A stretch of DNA of 64,000 nucleotides from CALMBW01 sp963779645 (GTDB lineage: Bacteria > Actinomycetota > CADDZG01 > WHSQ01): contig CAVZYX010000005.1 of assembly GCA_963779645.1 (NCBI GenBank), positions 2,232,001 to 2,296,000 of the forward strand, read 5' to 3'. Within the stretch, counting starts at the first letter, position 1. Each line of letters begins with the position of its first letter. This document shows, piece by piece, positions 54,737 to 63,958 of the stretch. A model generated the notes under the pieces. The model was not told the origin of the DNA, made no database searches, and was given only the letters and a program-made list of their open reading frames with translations. The position numbers were made by a program, and so were the translations under genes.

Positions 54737-55480
54737 ATGAGGGGGCTGGGCACGGTCATCAACTTCGCGACCGTCCTCGCGGGAGGGCTGATCGGCCTGT
54801 ACGCGGGTCACCGGTTCCCCGAGCGCATACGCCGAACGATCATGCAAGGCATCGGACTCACGACGATCGCCGTGGCCGTTGTGGGTTTCGAGCCCCTCTT
54901 CGACGCCGACCGAGGACTCCGCCGGGCAGTGATCCTGATAGCTGCTCTCACGCTCGGAGCGATCATCGGCGAGCTCCTCCAACTGGAAGAGAGGCTCGAG
55001 GGCCTCGGGCAGAAGATCCAGCACAGGTTCGGCGTGAAAGATGAAGACTCGCTGGGGGCCGGCGCCTCGCATTCGGGGTTCGTCGAAGGGTTCGTCGTCG
55101 CTTCAACCGTGTTCTGTGTAGGGCCGCTCACGTTGCTCGGCGCGGTCGAAGACGGTCTCGGCACCAGCATCCGCCTGCTCGCGATCAAATCCACCCTCGA
55201 TGGCATAACTGCGATCGGTTTCGCGTCCGTTTACGGCTGGGGCGCTCTGGCGTCACTGATCACCATCGTCGTGGTGCAAGGTGGCGCAACACTGGCCGCG
55301 GCGCTGATCGACCCGATACTCACGTCAGAGGTTCTGGCTCAACTCGGAGCCGTCGGAAGCCTGCTCGTTCTCGGCATCGGTTTACGTCTGCTGGAGATCA
55401 AGGAGATCCGCGTCGTTGCTCTATCCCCAGCGCTGGTCATCGGCCCTGTCATAGCAGGGATAGTGGACGCCATCATCTAG
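54737..55480 (+). CDS. DUF554-family membrane protein
   Basis: A 247-residue integral membrane protein matching the DUF554 (YdfK-like) family. It opens GTVINFATVLAGGLIGLYAG, has the conserved HSGFVEGFVVASTVFCVGPL segment, and shows about six hydrophobic helices. A possible transporter or channel; the function of the family is not established. Its stop codon directly abuts the stop of the convergent cupredoxin gene. Confidence 0.8.
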   Translation: MRGLGTVINFATVLAGGLIGLYAGHRFPERIRRTIMQGIGLTTIAVAVVGFEPLFDADRGLRRAVILIAALTLGAIIGELLQLEERLEGLGQKIQHRFGVKDEDSLGAGASHSGFVEGFVVASTVFCVGPLTLLGAVEDGLGTSIRLLAIKSTLDGITAIGFASVYGWGALASLITIVVVQGGATLAAALIDPILTSEVLAQLGAVGSLLVLGIGLRLLEIKEIRVVALSPALVIGPVIAGIVDAII

Positions 55481-55870
55481 CTACTCGATGATGAGCTTGC
55501 CGACCATTCCTTGGTCGCCGTGGTACTTGCACACCACGCTGTAGGTGCCCGGTGCCATCGTGTCGTCGAGGAACTCCACCTGCTCCCCCGGTTCGATGTC
55601 TTCGTTGAAATCGAGTTCCGGGATCGTCACGTTGTGGAGGTTGCTCCCTTGGTTCTTAACGATGAACCCTTGCTCGAATGCGATGGTGATGTTGTCTTCC
55701 ACGTGGATGTCGTGGAAATGGTTGTCCACCGCGACGGAAACGTAGGGAGTGTCTGTCGGCGGCGGGAGTGTCCTGCGGGGTAGCCCCCCTTCGTCCGTTG
55801 GGTCATCGGATCCGCAGGCCGCGGAAAGAAGAACCAAGGCCCCGAGGGCCGCGAGTGAGCCCTTCCTCAC
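55481..55870 (-). CDS. Cupredoxin-like lipoprotein coupled to an amino-acid ABC transporter
   Basis: A 129-residue exported protein. The lipobox is in LSAACGSDD. The beta-sandwich carries a full type 1 copper ligand set: His in NLHNVTIP, then Cys, His and Met in SVVCKYHGDQGMVGK. It starts at a GTG overlapping the stop of the ABC ATPase gene (GTGA), so it is the last gene of that operon. A role in electron transfer or copper binding is inferred. Why it is coupled to amino-acid uptake is unclear. Confidence 0.82.
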   Translation of the reverse strand: MRKGSLAALGALVLLSAACGSDDPTDEGGLPRRTLPPPTDTPYVSVAVDNHFHDIHVEDNITIAFEQGFIVKNQGSNLHNVTIPELDFNEDIEPGEQVEFLDDTMAPGTYSVVCKYHGDQGMVGKLIIE

Positions 55871-56606
55871 AGGACGTGGGCCAAGAACGACTTGGTGCGT
55901 TCGTCTTTCGGGTTGTCGAAGATCTTCGCGTGGGGGCCATCCTCGACGATCTTGCCTCCATCGGTGAACAGAAGCCGGTTGGCGACCTCACGTGCGAAGC
56001 CCATCTCGTGCGTGACGACGACCATGGTCATACCTTCGTCGGACAGCCTGCGCATGACGTCGAGCACCTCTTTGACCAGCTCGGGGTCGAGGGCCGAGGT
56101 CACCTCATCGAAGAGCATGAGCTTGGGTCGCATCGCGAGAGCCCGCGCGATGGCAACCCGCTGCTGTTGTCCCCCAGACAGTTGCGAAGGATAGGCGTCG
56201 GCCTTCTCCGAATCCAACATGCTTCAATTCTTGAGCGGCTCTTTCGTGAGCTTCCTTGTTGCTCAGCTTCAGAACCTTGCAGAGTGCCAGCATGATGTTC
56301 TCACAAGCGGTCTTGTGAGGGAAGAGGTTGAATGACTGGAACACGATCCCGATGTGGGTTCGTACTTTGTTCACATCGGTGCGGATGTCAGTGATCTCTT
56401 CCCCATCGAACAACACACGGCCTCCGGTGGGCTCCTCCAAGAGATTGATCGTGCGCAACAACGTCGACTTACCCGAACCGGAAGGTCCGATGATCGCCAC
56501 GACGTTACCCGGATGGACGGCGAAATCCACGCCCTTCGAGGACATGGTTGTTGCCGAACCACTTATGGATGCTCTCGAGTCTTACGAGGGAGCCGTCTTC
56601 GTTCAT
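55867..56606 (-). CDS. Polar amino-acid ABC transporter ATP-binding protein, two frameshifts
   Basis: Reconstructed from three frames as a GlnQ/GluA-type ATPase of about 246 residues. Segment one is MNEDGSLVRLESIHKWFGNN (ATG 56606). Segment two is KGVDFAVHPGNVVAIIGPSG with Walker A GPSGSGKST and Q-loop FQSFNLFPH. Segment three is LDSEKADAYPSQLSGGQQQR with Walker B LMLFDEVTSALD and TRSFLAHVL-like end (TKSFLAHVL). One extra base each near 56535 and 56222 explains the breaks; the span is 3n+2. Its ATG overlaps the permease stop (ATGA). Confidence 0.85.
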
Positions 56607-57410
56607 CCCGCCATCCCAACGAGTCCGCTACGTAGTCTTCTCTCAACCCGATTCACAAGCCAGATCAGCGGCAAAGTAATACGAGATATGCGGCCGCTGT
56701 CCCGAGGAAGATCGTCGCGTTCCGGAGTCCGAGAAGAAGGTCCGCGAGAACGTAGAAGATCTCATATTGGGCCGCGGTAAGCCCGAGCATGCAGCACCAG
56801 CGATGTGTCCTTGATCAGGATGACGAACTCGTTCATCAGAGGGGGGATAACACGTCGAACGGCCTGCGGCACGATGACGTATCCCATCGACTGCACGTAG
56901 GAGAGTCCCAACGATCGTGCTGCCTCGGTTTGACCCTTCTCGACCGACTGGATACCGGCTCGGAACACTTCCGCCGAGTAGGCCCCCATGTTCATACCCG
57001 AAGATAAGGATCGCTTGTTGGAAGACCGCGTTCCTCCAATGAAAACCAAGAAGGAAGAGGGAGCTGAAGAACGCCAGTTGCCAACAGCAGAGGTGTACCA
57101 CGGAAGAAGTTGATGTAGCGCGATGGCAGGAGCTCGAACCGTTCGATGCTTTGAGATCATCAGCATCGCCAGGGACAACCCGATGACTATCCCAAGGAGC
57201 TCACCTCCGAACGCCAAGATGATCGTGTTCTTTGCCCCTCGCATGAATCCATCCATCGATCCTTCCAGGAAGGCGAAGTTAAGGAAGTTCCGAGCGAAGA
57301 TGAGGACATCTCCTGAGCGGAACCAGAGGATGACGAAGCCCAAGATCACGGCTTGGATCCCGAGAACGCGCACCCGCGATGCTTTGATTCCGCTGCCGCT
57401 TGTTCGGCAT
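56603..57410 (-). CDS. Polar amino-acid ABC transporter permease, several frameshifts
   Basis: A permease of about 269 residues, reassembled across frames. It reads MPNKRQR then IKASRVRVLGIQAVILGFVI, GAKNTIILAFGGELLGIVIG, RYINFFRGTPLLL, then MNMGAYSAEVFRAGIQSVEK, AARSLGLSYVQSMGYVIVPQ (the EAA loop) and AAQYEIFYVLADLLLG. The end is ITLPLIWLVNRVERRLRSGL. At least five single-base shifts are needed, mostly between 56690 and 57110 and near 57385. The stop overlaps the ATPase start. HisM/GlnP-type family. Confidence 0.75.
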
Positions 57411-57456
57411 CCGCTTGTAGAGATGAGAACCCGGCAGACCATACGTGGACGGCGGC

Positions 57457-57765
57457 CTAGACCATGCCCGTGATGAGAAGCCTGCCTGATGATCCGATTT
57501 CAAGGCGTCGACGATGTGGCATACCGCCGGACCCTCCCTTCAGAGCTCTCCTCCTCGCCGGGTAGCACATGCCGTCATCCGCTTCGAGCAGCTGGCGCTC
57601 AGTTCCCGGTTCTGTAGTCGCCCAAAGGAACTGCAGTGAAGAGGACGCCCCCAACACCAGTACCAACGCGAAGATGCCCACCGCCGAAGATCCGCCAGAG
57701 GAACGGGCGCGGCTTGACCCCTTTGTCGGCGGCGGCTCGTGTCTCTAGCTCCTGGCTTGTGACAT
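57457..57765 (-). CDS. Fragmented small membrane-protein ORF of unknown function
   Basis: Between the binding-protein terminator and the permease, the minus strand reads MSQ..ELETRAAADKGVKPRPF then GIFALVLVLGASSSLQFLWA, with extra bases near 57752 and 57672. That is a polar stretch followed by one hydrophobic helix. It could be a small membrane subunit, or an N-terminal extension of the permease. The 3' half does not give a convincing protein in any frame. Confidence 0.3.
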
Positions 57766-57787
57766 ACGGCAGGCTCTCGATAATGAA

Positions 57788-57821
57788 AGGGGCGCCCTCA
57801 ACCTTATGGCGGGGCGCCCCT
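57788..57821 (-). terminator. Terminator-like hairpin after the amino-acid binding-protein gene
   Basis: AGGGGCGCCC (57788-57797) pairs perfectly with GGGCGCCCCT (57812-57821). On the minus strand it is followed by TTTCATTAT. The reconstructed stop codon (57804-57806) lies in the loop. It probably reduces readthrough so that binding protein exceeds permease. Confidence 0.7.
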
Positions 57822-58711
57822 GACTTCTAGATGGTTTGCCTTAGAACCTGCGTACTCCTCTGGCACCGGAAGGTCCGGGAACCATTCGTGAAGATCGCGG
57901 CGTATGTCCCGTCCGCGATGATCTCGGCCAGGGCCCCGTTGACCGCTGCAGTCAACTCCGGGTTCTCCTTCGAGAAAGCGAGACCGTAGTACTCCTCCGT
58001 ATCGATCGCCTCGACAACCTCTAGCCCAACGCGGCTCTCGACTTCAGCGATCGACGGACCCTTCGTCGTTCACGACACCAACGATGTTGCCGGCCTCGAG
58101 ATCCGAGAACGCAGTCGGGCGCGGAATCGAATGCCTTGATCTCGACGCCGAGTGGAGCCGAGGTTCTCGTCGGCCCAAGCCTTTCCCGTCGTCCCCTTCT
58201 GTACACCCACGACGTCGCCCTCGTCCAGATCGGCCGTCGATGCGATATCCGGAGTGGCATCGGTGTTAACCGAGAAGCCCTGACGAGCGTTGAAGTACGG
58301 ATCGGAGAAGTCGACCGTCTGCAAACGCTCTTCGGTGATCGTCGAAGCAGCAGCCACCATGTCGAACTGGCCGGCGGCCACCGAAGTGAAGATCGTGTCG
58401 AAGTTCGCTGTTACCCACTGCACCTCGAGACCGAGGCGAGCGGCGATCTCCTCAGTCAGGTCGACGTCGAAGCCCATCTCGTCGCCACCCTTAACGAACT
58501 CGAACGGCTTGTAGTCGAGACACGACCCGACCGCAAGAACGCCATCTTCGAGCGTTGCGAACGCTGGTTCTTCCTCTGCCGGCTCCTCGGACTCCTCCGA
58601 TTGCGAACCGGTATCGGTTGGTTCTTCGTCTTCGCCACATGCGGCGAACGCCAGCATCAACACGGCGAATAACGCCAGCAGCTTCAGCAGCCGGCTCTTG
58701 TCACCACTCAT
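57804..58711 (-). CDS. Polar amino-acid ABC transporter substrate-binding lipoprotein, four frameshifts
   Basis: A family 3 solute-binding protein of about 301 residues. ATG 58711 follows GGAGG. The lipobox is AFAACGED. It has VGSCLDYKPFEFVKGGDEMG, FDVDLTEEIAARLGL and TITEERLQTVDFSDPYF. After GKAWADENLG (near 58155) the frame changes to GVEIKAFDSAPD, at about 58110 to AFSDLEAGNIVGVVNDEG, at about 58052 to IAEVESRVGLEVVEAIDTEE, and at about 57890 to EWFPDLPVPEEYAGSK. Three extra and one missing base fit the 3n+2 span. It captures glutamate, glutamine or similar. It starts 26 bases after livF. Confidence 0.85.
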
Positions 58712-58736
58712 CCTTGCCTCCTGTATCCGCAACCCT

Positions 58737-59468
58737 CTACTCCTCGCCCAAGTATGCCTTGCGCACCTGGTCGTTCCCTAGGAGTTTCTGTGCGTCGTCT
58801 TCGAGCACGATCTCTCCGGTTTCGATCACGTATCCACGCTTGGCGGCTTGGAGCGCCATCTGTGCATTCTGTTCGATGAGAAGGATAGGAACGCCTTGCG
58901 AGTTCACCTCGGCGATCACCTGGAACACGAGCTCGACCACCTGTGGGGCCAGCCCCATCGATGGTTCGTCCAGCATCAGGATCTTGGGCCGCGCCATCAA
59001 CGCCCTTCCGATAGCGAGCATCTGCTGCTCACCACCCGACAGCGTCCCGCCCATCTGCTTGCGTCTCTCGAGAAGACGGGGGAAGAGCTCGAAGACCCGT
59101 GCGAGGTCTTCATCAACCTCCTTGCGAGCCCCCTCTCTCACGAACGCGCCCATCTCGAGGTTCTCGCCGACGGACATGTTCGGGAAGATGTGCCGCCCTT
59201 CGGGGACCTGGATGATTCCTTTCGCCACGACATCGTGGCTCGGCACCGAGGTGAGGTCTTCTCCCTTGAACAGGATCTGGCCACTCGACGGCGCATGCAC
59301 CATCGAGATCGCCCGAAGCGTCGTCGTCTTGCCGGCACCGTTACCGCCGATCAGTGTGACGACCTCACCTTCGTTCACCGTGAGGTTGATCCCACGCACT
59401 GCTTCGATCACGCCATAGTGAACGTGTACGTCCCTTAGCTCGAGAAGAGGTGTGGAAGTAGCCATCAC
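58737..59468 (-). CDS. livF: Branched-chain amino-acid ABC transporter ATP-binding protein LivF
   Basis: A 243-residue ABC ATPase. Walker A is IGGNGAGKTTTLRA, signature LSGGEQQMLAIGRAL, Walker B ILMLDEPSMGLAP. The sequence VHYGVIEAVRGINLTVNEGE at the start is characteristic of LivF. It overlaps livG by four bases and closes the liv operon. It powers import of leucine, isoleucine and valine with LivG. Confidence 0.95.
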   Translation of the reverse strand: MMATSTPLLELRDVHVHYGVIEAVRGINLTVNEGEVVTLIGGNGAGKTTTLRAISMVHAPSSGQILFKGEDLTSVPSHDVVAKGIIQVPEGRHIFPNMSVGENLEMGAFVREGARKEVDEDLARVFELFPRLLERRKQMGGTLSGGEQQMLAIGRALMARPKILMLDEPSMGLAPQVVELVFQVIAEVNSQGVPILLIEQNAQMALQAAKRGYVIETGEIVLEDDAQKLLGNDQVRKAYLGEE

Positions 59469-60271
59469 GCCTCCCCCTCAGTCACAGGTGGTTTCGTGCC
59501 GGTCTTCACGGCTCCGGTCCCGAGGTACGCCTCGATGACCTTCGGGTCCTTCTGGACCTCTTCCGGTCGGCCGTAGGCGATCCGCTCGCCGTGGTCTAGA
59601 ACCGCAACGCGGTCTGACAAGCCCATGACCACCTTCATGTCGTGTTCGATCAATAGAACGGTGACGCCTGAATCTCGGATCTTGCGAACGAGATCCCGAA
59701 GCCCGTTCTTCTCTGCAGGGTTCATACCGGCAGCCGGCTCGTCGAGCAGCAACAGCTTCGGCTCGGTACCTAGAGCTCGGGCGATCTCCAATCGCCTCTG
59801 GTCTCCGTACGAAAGGTTCTTTGCTAGATCGTTGGCGAATTTGCGAAGACCCACGTACTCGAGAAGACCCAGAGCCTTGACTTCGCCCTCTCTCTCTTCC
59901 CGCTTGTGACGTGGGCCTCTGAACATCGCGCCGAACACGAGAGTCTTGTGTCGCGCGTCGGTCCCGACGAAAACGTTCTCGAGCGCCGTCATGTTCGGGA
60001 ACAGACGGATCTGCTGGAACGTTCGACAGATCCCCAACTGAACGATCTGGTCGGAGCGCTTCCCCGTGATCGACCCGCCGACGAAGTTCACATCGCCATC
60101 GGTGGGGTCGTACACGCCGGTTATGCAGTTGAACAAGGTCGTCTTGCCGGCACCGTTCGGCCCGATCAATCCGAAGATCTCGCCCTCTTCGATCTCGAAG
60201 CTCACGTCACCCAGCGCTCGGAGGCCACCGAACTGCATCGTCACTTTGTCTACCTGAAGGATGGTGCCCAT
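59465..60271 (-). CDS. livG: Branched-chain amino-acid ABC transporter ATP-binding protein LivG
   Basis: A 268-residue ABC ATPase with Walker A IGPNGAGKTTLFN, followed by the LivG-specific ITGVYDPTDGDVNF region. The signature is LSYGDQRRLEIARAL and Walker B LLLLDEPAAGMNP. The switch region is VLLIEHDMKVVMGLSDRVAV. It starts one base before the livM stop ends, so it is tightly coupled. Confidence 0.95.
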   Translation of the reverse strand: MGTILQVDKVTMQFGGLRALGDVSFEIEEGEIFGLIGPNGAGKTTLFNCITGVYDPTDGDVNFVGGSITGKRSDQIVQLGICRTFQQIRLFPNMTALENVFVGTDARHKTLVFGAMFRGPRHKREEREGEVKALGLLEYVGLRKFANDLAKNLSYGDQRRLEIARALGTEPKLLLLDEPAAGMNPAEKNGLRDLVRKIRDSGVTVLLIEHDMKVVMGLSDRVAVLDHGERIAYGRPEEVQKDPKVIEAYLGTGAVKTGTKPPVTEGEA

Positions 60272-61486
60272 CTATTCACCACCCTCGCTGGGGTCGTGCG
60301 TCACCGGTTGTTCGGCAGCAACGTGAGTTTCCGCCACCGCGGCGATGGTCGCATCGGCCGGGCTAGCTTCCATCAGCTCGATCCGGCGTCTACGTGCGGC
60401 GAGTAGGCCACCCGGTCTGAAGATCATGACGATGACCAGCAGGATGCCGAACACGGCGATACGGCCTGTCTCGATGTTGAACCCAAAGATCTCGGCCCCT
60501 CCAGAAGCCTCTCGGACGATCTCGGGAAGCATGATCACGACTATGGCGCCGAGCACGGCCCCACCGATGCTTCCCAAACCTCCGATGACCACTGCGCACA
60601 AGACCAGGATCGATTGCAACAGCGGGAAGTTGTTGGGGCTGATGTAGTTGAACTTCACTGCGTAGATCCAGCCAGCCACTCCGGATGTCGATGCGCCTAT
60701 GACGAAAGCAAGAACCTTCATCTTCGTCACTGGGACGCCCATCGCAGATGCCGCAACCTCGTCCTCACGGATCGCGGTCCAGTAGCGGCCCACCCGAGAG
60801 TCCTCGAGATGTTTGATCATGATCACCGCAAGGATGATCGCCGGCACAAGTAACCATTGCCAGTAGGGCACGGCATCGAGCCCTAGCTCTACGAACCCGA
60901 ACCCCCCTTCTTCTTTCGTGCCGGGAACGGAAGGGTGTGGGATGCCGAAGATCCCTCGGGACCCGTTCGTGATCGTCAGGTTGTTCATCGTCTGACGCAC
61001 GATCTCGTGGAACCCAAGCGTGACGATGGCTAGATAGTCACCGCGCAACCTCAGCGTTGGAACGCCGAGGATCACCCCTGCCGACATCGCTACGAGCAGT
61101 GCGATCGGCAAGACCAGCCATGGGTTCAGCGTTGCGAAGTGGAACTGGGTGTCGGCGCCCGACTGCGTGAACATGGCGGTCGTGTACGCACCCAGCATCA
61201 GGAACGCCACGTAGCCGAGGTCCAATAGACCGGCCATACCAACGACGACCTGTAATCCGAGCGCGAGGAGGATCCACACTCCAGTCAAGAACAAGACGTT
61301 GGTCCCGAACCCGCCCTTCAGGTGACCTACCAGGGTCCACGTGGGGACGATCTCGGCTTCCATGATCACCGGTACCAACATCATGAGTGCGCCCGCTACC
61401 AAGTAACGGAAGGGTCCGAGCTTGGCCCATGCGCTGCTCAGTTGATCTATGGCTTTCGGTCGCTTCAGATTCATCGCGCTCGCCAT
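60272..61486 (-). CDS. livM: Branched-chain amino-acid ABC transporter permease LivM
   Basis: A 404-residue permease. ATG 61486 overlaps the livH stop (TGATG). After an N-terminal cytoplasmic stretch there are about nine to ten hydrophobic helices. The LivM blocks LGLQVVVGMAGLLDLGYVAF, LRLRGDYLAIVTLGFHEIVR and the EAA-like VIGGLGSIGGAVLGAI are intact. The C-terminal tail of about 40 residues is polar. Confidence 0.94.
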   Translation of the reverse strand: MASAMNLKRPKAIDQLSSAWAKLGPFRYLVAGALMMLVPVIMEAEIVPTWTLVGHLKGGFGTNVLFLTGVWILLALGLQVVVGMAGLLDLGYVAFLMLGAYTTAMFTQSGADTQFHFATLNPWLVLPIALLVAMSAGVILGVPTLRLRGDYLAIVTLGFHEIVRQTMNNLTITNGSRGIFGIPHPSVPGTKEEGGFGFVELGLDAVPYWQWLLVPAIILAVIMIKHLEDSRVGRYWTAIREDEVAASAMGVPVTKMKVLAFVIGASTSGVAGWIYAVKFNYISPNNFPLLQSILVLCAVVIGGLGSIGGAVLGAIVVIMLPEIVREASGGAEIFGFNIETGRIAVFGILLVIVMIFRPGGLLAARRRRIELMEASPADATIAAVAETHVAAEQPVTHDPSEGGE

Positions 61487-62421
61487 CAGCCACCGATCCT
61501 CTCGCCCATGATTCCTGTGGGCTTGAATAGGAGGACCAACGGCAGGATCACGAAGGCAACGACGTTCTTCCACTCGGCGCCGATGCAAACAACGCTCAGG
61601 TTTTCAACCATCCCCAGGATGATCCCCCCGAGCATCGCCCCTCGGATATTCCCGATGCCGCCGAGGACGGCTGCCGTGAAGGCTTTCACGCCGGGGATGA
61701 ACCCCATGTTCCAGACCACGTTGCCGTACTGCAGTCCGTAAAGGGAACCGGCGACGCCACCGAAGAAACCACCGATGGCGAACGTAAGAACGATCACGCG
61801 CGTGACGTTCACGCCCATCAGCTGCGCTGCGACGACGTCTTCGGAGAGTGCACGGATGCTTCGTCCGGTACGCGTCTTGTTGATCAGCCGGTCCAACAAC
61901 ACCAGGCAGATGATCACGGTGACCGCGATCAGCACGCCCTTGTTGTTAACCCGCGACCCGAGCAGATGGAAAGCCTCATCCGTCGCCATGACGTTCGGGA
62001 AGCTTCGCTTCGCGGGGCCGAGAAGGAAGTTCTGCTGGAACAGGTAAGTGATGAAGAACGATGCACCGATCGCTGAGATCAGATACGAGAGCCTCGCTGC
62101 ACCCCTCTTGCGAAGCGGTCGGTAGGCGGCCCTCTCGAGTAGTACCGCACCACCAGATGACGCCAAACCTCCAACGAGAATCACGGCAATGAGCACACCG
62201 ATCAGCGCGACGCCCGTGTATGGGTCGACTAGGCCGAGCCATTGGCCGAACACGTAGAAGGCCATGACCCCACCAAACATGAACACCGAGTCGTGCGCGA
62301 AGTTGATCAGTTTCAAGACCCCGTAGACCATCGTGTATCCGAGGGCGATTAGGGCGTAGATGAAACCGAGCAACAGACCTTGCACGAGCTGGGGGCCTAA
62401 TAGGCCGGTATTACAGTCCAA
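61486..62421 (-). CDS. livH: Branched-chain amino-acid ABC transporter permease LivH
   Basis: A 311-residue permease with eight or so helices. It opens QLVQGLLLGFIYALIALGYT, then MVYGVLKLINFAHDSVFMFG, the LivH signature. GKGV-like VNVTRVIVLTFAIGGFFGGV and AAVLGGIGNIRGAMLGG (EAA loop) follow. The start is a TTG at 62421 with weak purines upstream. It comes after the livK terminator, so it probably relies on readthrough or its own promoter. Confidence 0.93.
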   Translation of the reverse strand: MDCNTGLLGPQLVQGLLLGFIYALIALGYTMVYGVLKLINFAHDSVFMFGGVMAFYVFGQWLGLVDPYTGVALIGVLIAVILVGGLASSGGAVLLERAAYRPLRKRGAARLSYLISAIGASFFITYLFQQNFLLGPAKRSFPNVMATDEAFHLLGSRVNNKGVLIAVTVIICLVLLDRLINKTRTGRSIRALSEDVVAAQLMGVNVTRVIVLTFAIGGFFGGVAGSLYGLQYGNVVWNMGFIPGVKAFTAAVLGGIGNIRGAMLGGIILGMVENLSVVCIGAEWKNVVAFVILPLVLLFKPTGIMGERIGG

Positions 62422-62491
62422 CGAACCCCCCGTCTGAGTTGGTTGCCCTAGGTTTTTATCACCAAGTACCGGACGTTGTCTGTGTGAGCCG

Positions 62492-62521
62492 AAAAAAGAG
62501 GGGGGCCTGACGACCCCCCTC
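62492..62521 (-). terminator. Rho-independent terminator between the liv binding-protein gene and livH
   Basis: GAGGGGGG (62498-62505) pairs with CCCCCCTC (62514-62521) around an 8-nt loop. On the minus strand it is followed by TTTTTT (62492-62497). It lies 37-60 bases after the binding-protein stop codon. Confidence 0.9.
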
Positions 62522-62557
62522 CTAGGCGCTTTTGTCCTACCTTGGAACTTGCTGCTT

Positions 62558-63766
62558 CTACTCTACGAAGTCGGATGCGGGACCAAGCGACACGAAGTTG
62601 CCTGCGTCATTGCTCCACTCGTAGATCCAGATGTCGGCCAGAGGGTCGGCTTCGAACTCACCAACGTCACTCCAGGAGTACGCCTTGGCGATGCCCTGGA
62701 TACCGTCGGCGTTAGCGAAGTGCTCGACCACTGCAGCACGAACGTCCTCGATGGGCTCGTCACCACTGAGGCCAGACAGCGCCTCGATGACGATGTTCGT
62801 GACGTCGTAGAGGTCCGTCGCGAACGTGCCCGGAGCGTTCTCTCCGTACTCGGCACTCATCGCATCGACGAACTCCGTGGCCCCGTCGATCTTCAGCGGG
62901 TCGGCGCACGGACAAGTGACGATGGCGCCCTCGGCGCCTTCACCGACGAGCTCACCGAAGCTCGGGTCCTTGGTGCCGTCGCCAGAGACGAACGGAACAT
63001 CGACGCCGGCTTCCTGGAGCTGCTTCATGAGCGGGCCAGCCTGCGGTGTGTAACCACCGTAGTAGACGACGTCCGGAGCAGCGTCCTTGATCTGTGCGAC
63101 GACCGCCGAGTAGTCGGTCTCTTCCGGGTTGATCACGAAGGGACCAACAGCGGTGTCACCGAGTACTTCTTGTACCGACTCGGCAAGACCCTTGGAGTAG
63201 TCCTGGTTGTCGTGCGCGACTGCCACGACGCTCGGGCTGTAGACGGCCTGGATGTACTCAGCCGCAACCGGGCCCTGCACACCGTCAGAGGCGACGGCGC
63301 GGTACCAGGTCTCGAAGCCCTGCTCGTCGATCGTGTCGTTGGTTCCCGTTCCGGAGATAAGCACCCCGGCCTCCATGAAGATCTCACCAGTTGCCAGAGT
63401 CTCTCCGGAGAAGTACGGGCACATACAAGCGACCAGTGTCTCGTCTCCTACGAGGTTCTGCGCAAGCGCAGGTGCCTGGTCGGGCGATCCCTGGCTGTCC
63501 TCGGATGTGTACTCGAGGGTGCATGCCAGACTTCCTTCTTCGTTCGCTTGAGTTACCGCGAACTCAACACCCTCGGAGATCGGTACGCCCAGGGTGGCAT
63601 AGTCACCCGACAGTGCGCCCATCGTTCCGATCGTCCAGGTGCAATCCTTTGGCTCATCGCTACCGCCCGCGTCGTCACCCTCGTCATCGTCGCCGCCACA
63701 TGCAGCACCGATAAGAGCGACGGCAAGCAGCAAGGCGAACATCGCTAGCCACTTAGAACCCTTCAT
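62558..63766 (-). CDS. livK: Branched-chain amino-acid ABC transporter substrate-binding lipoprotein
   Basis: A 402-residue type I periplasmic-binding protein. The start at ATG 63766 follows AGGGGGA; the frame opens further upstream at 63835. The lipobox is in ALIGAACGG. The mature protein has an acidic linker, then WTIGTMGALSGDYATLGVPI, typical of LivJ/LivK. The middle has SVVAVAHDNQDYSKGLAESV and the C-terminal lobe EYGENAPGTFATDLYDVTNI. It binds leucine, isoleucine, valine or related amino acids outside the membrane. Confidence 0.92.
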   Translation of the reverse strand: MKGSKWLAMFALLLAVALIGAACGGDDDEGDDAGGSDEPKDCTWTIGTMGALSGDYATLGVPISEGVEFAVTQANEEGSLACTLEYTSEDSQGSPDQAPALAQNLVGDETLVACMCPYFSGETLATGEIFMEAGVLISGTGTNDTIDEQGFETWYRAVASDGVQGPVAAEYIQAVYSPSVVAVAHDNQDYSKGLAESVQEVLGDTAVGPFVINPEETDYSAVVAQIKDAAPDVVYYGGYTPQAGPLMKQLQEAGVDVPFVSGDGTKDPSFGELVGEGAEGAIVTCPCADPLKIDGATEFVDAMSAEYGENAPGTFATDLYDVTNIVIEALSGLSGDEPIEDVRAAVVEHFANADGIQGIAKAYSWSDVGEFEADPLADIWIYEWSNDAGNFVSLGPASDFVE

Positions 63767-63958
63767 GCAAATCCCCCTTAGTACATACCCTCCGAACCCA
63801 TTGGGCGGCGTGGACCGCGCCACGCGCAGGACCACCCAAGCTCTCCAGAACGGTGAGCCGGCTTAGTGTACTCACACAGATGCCCAGTTCGTGTACATCT
63901 GCCGGACTTCTTGCGACCCTCGATACCGCTGAACGGCCCTTTGTGAGGTTCGGGACGT

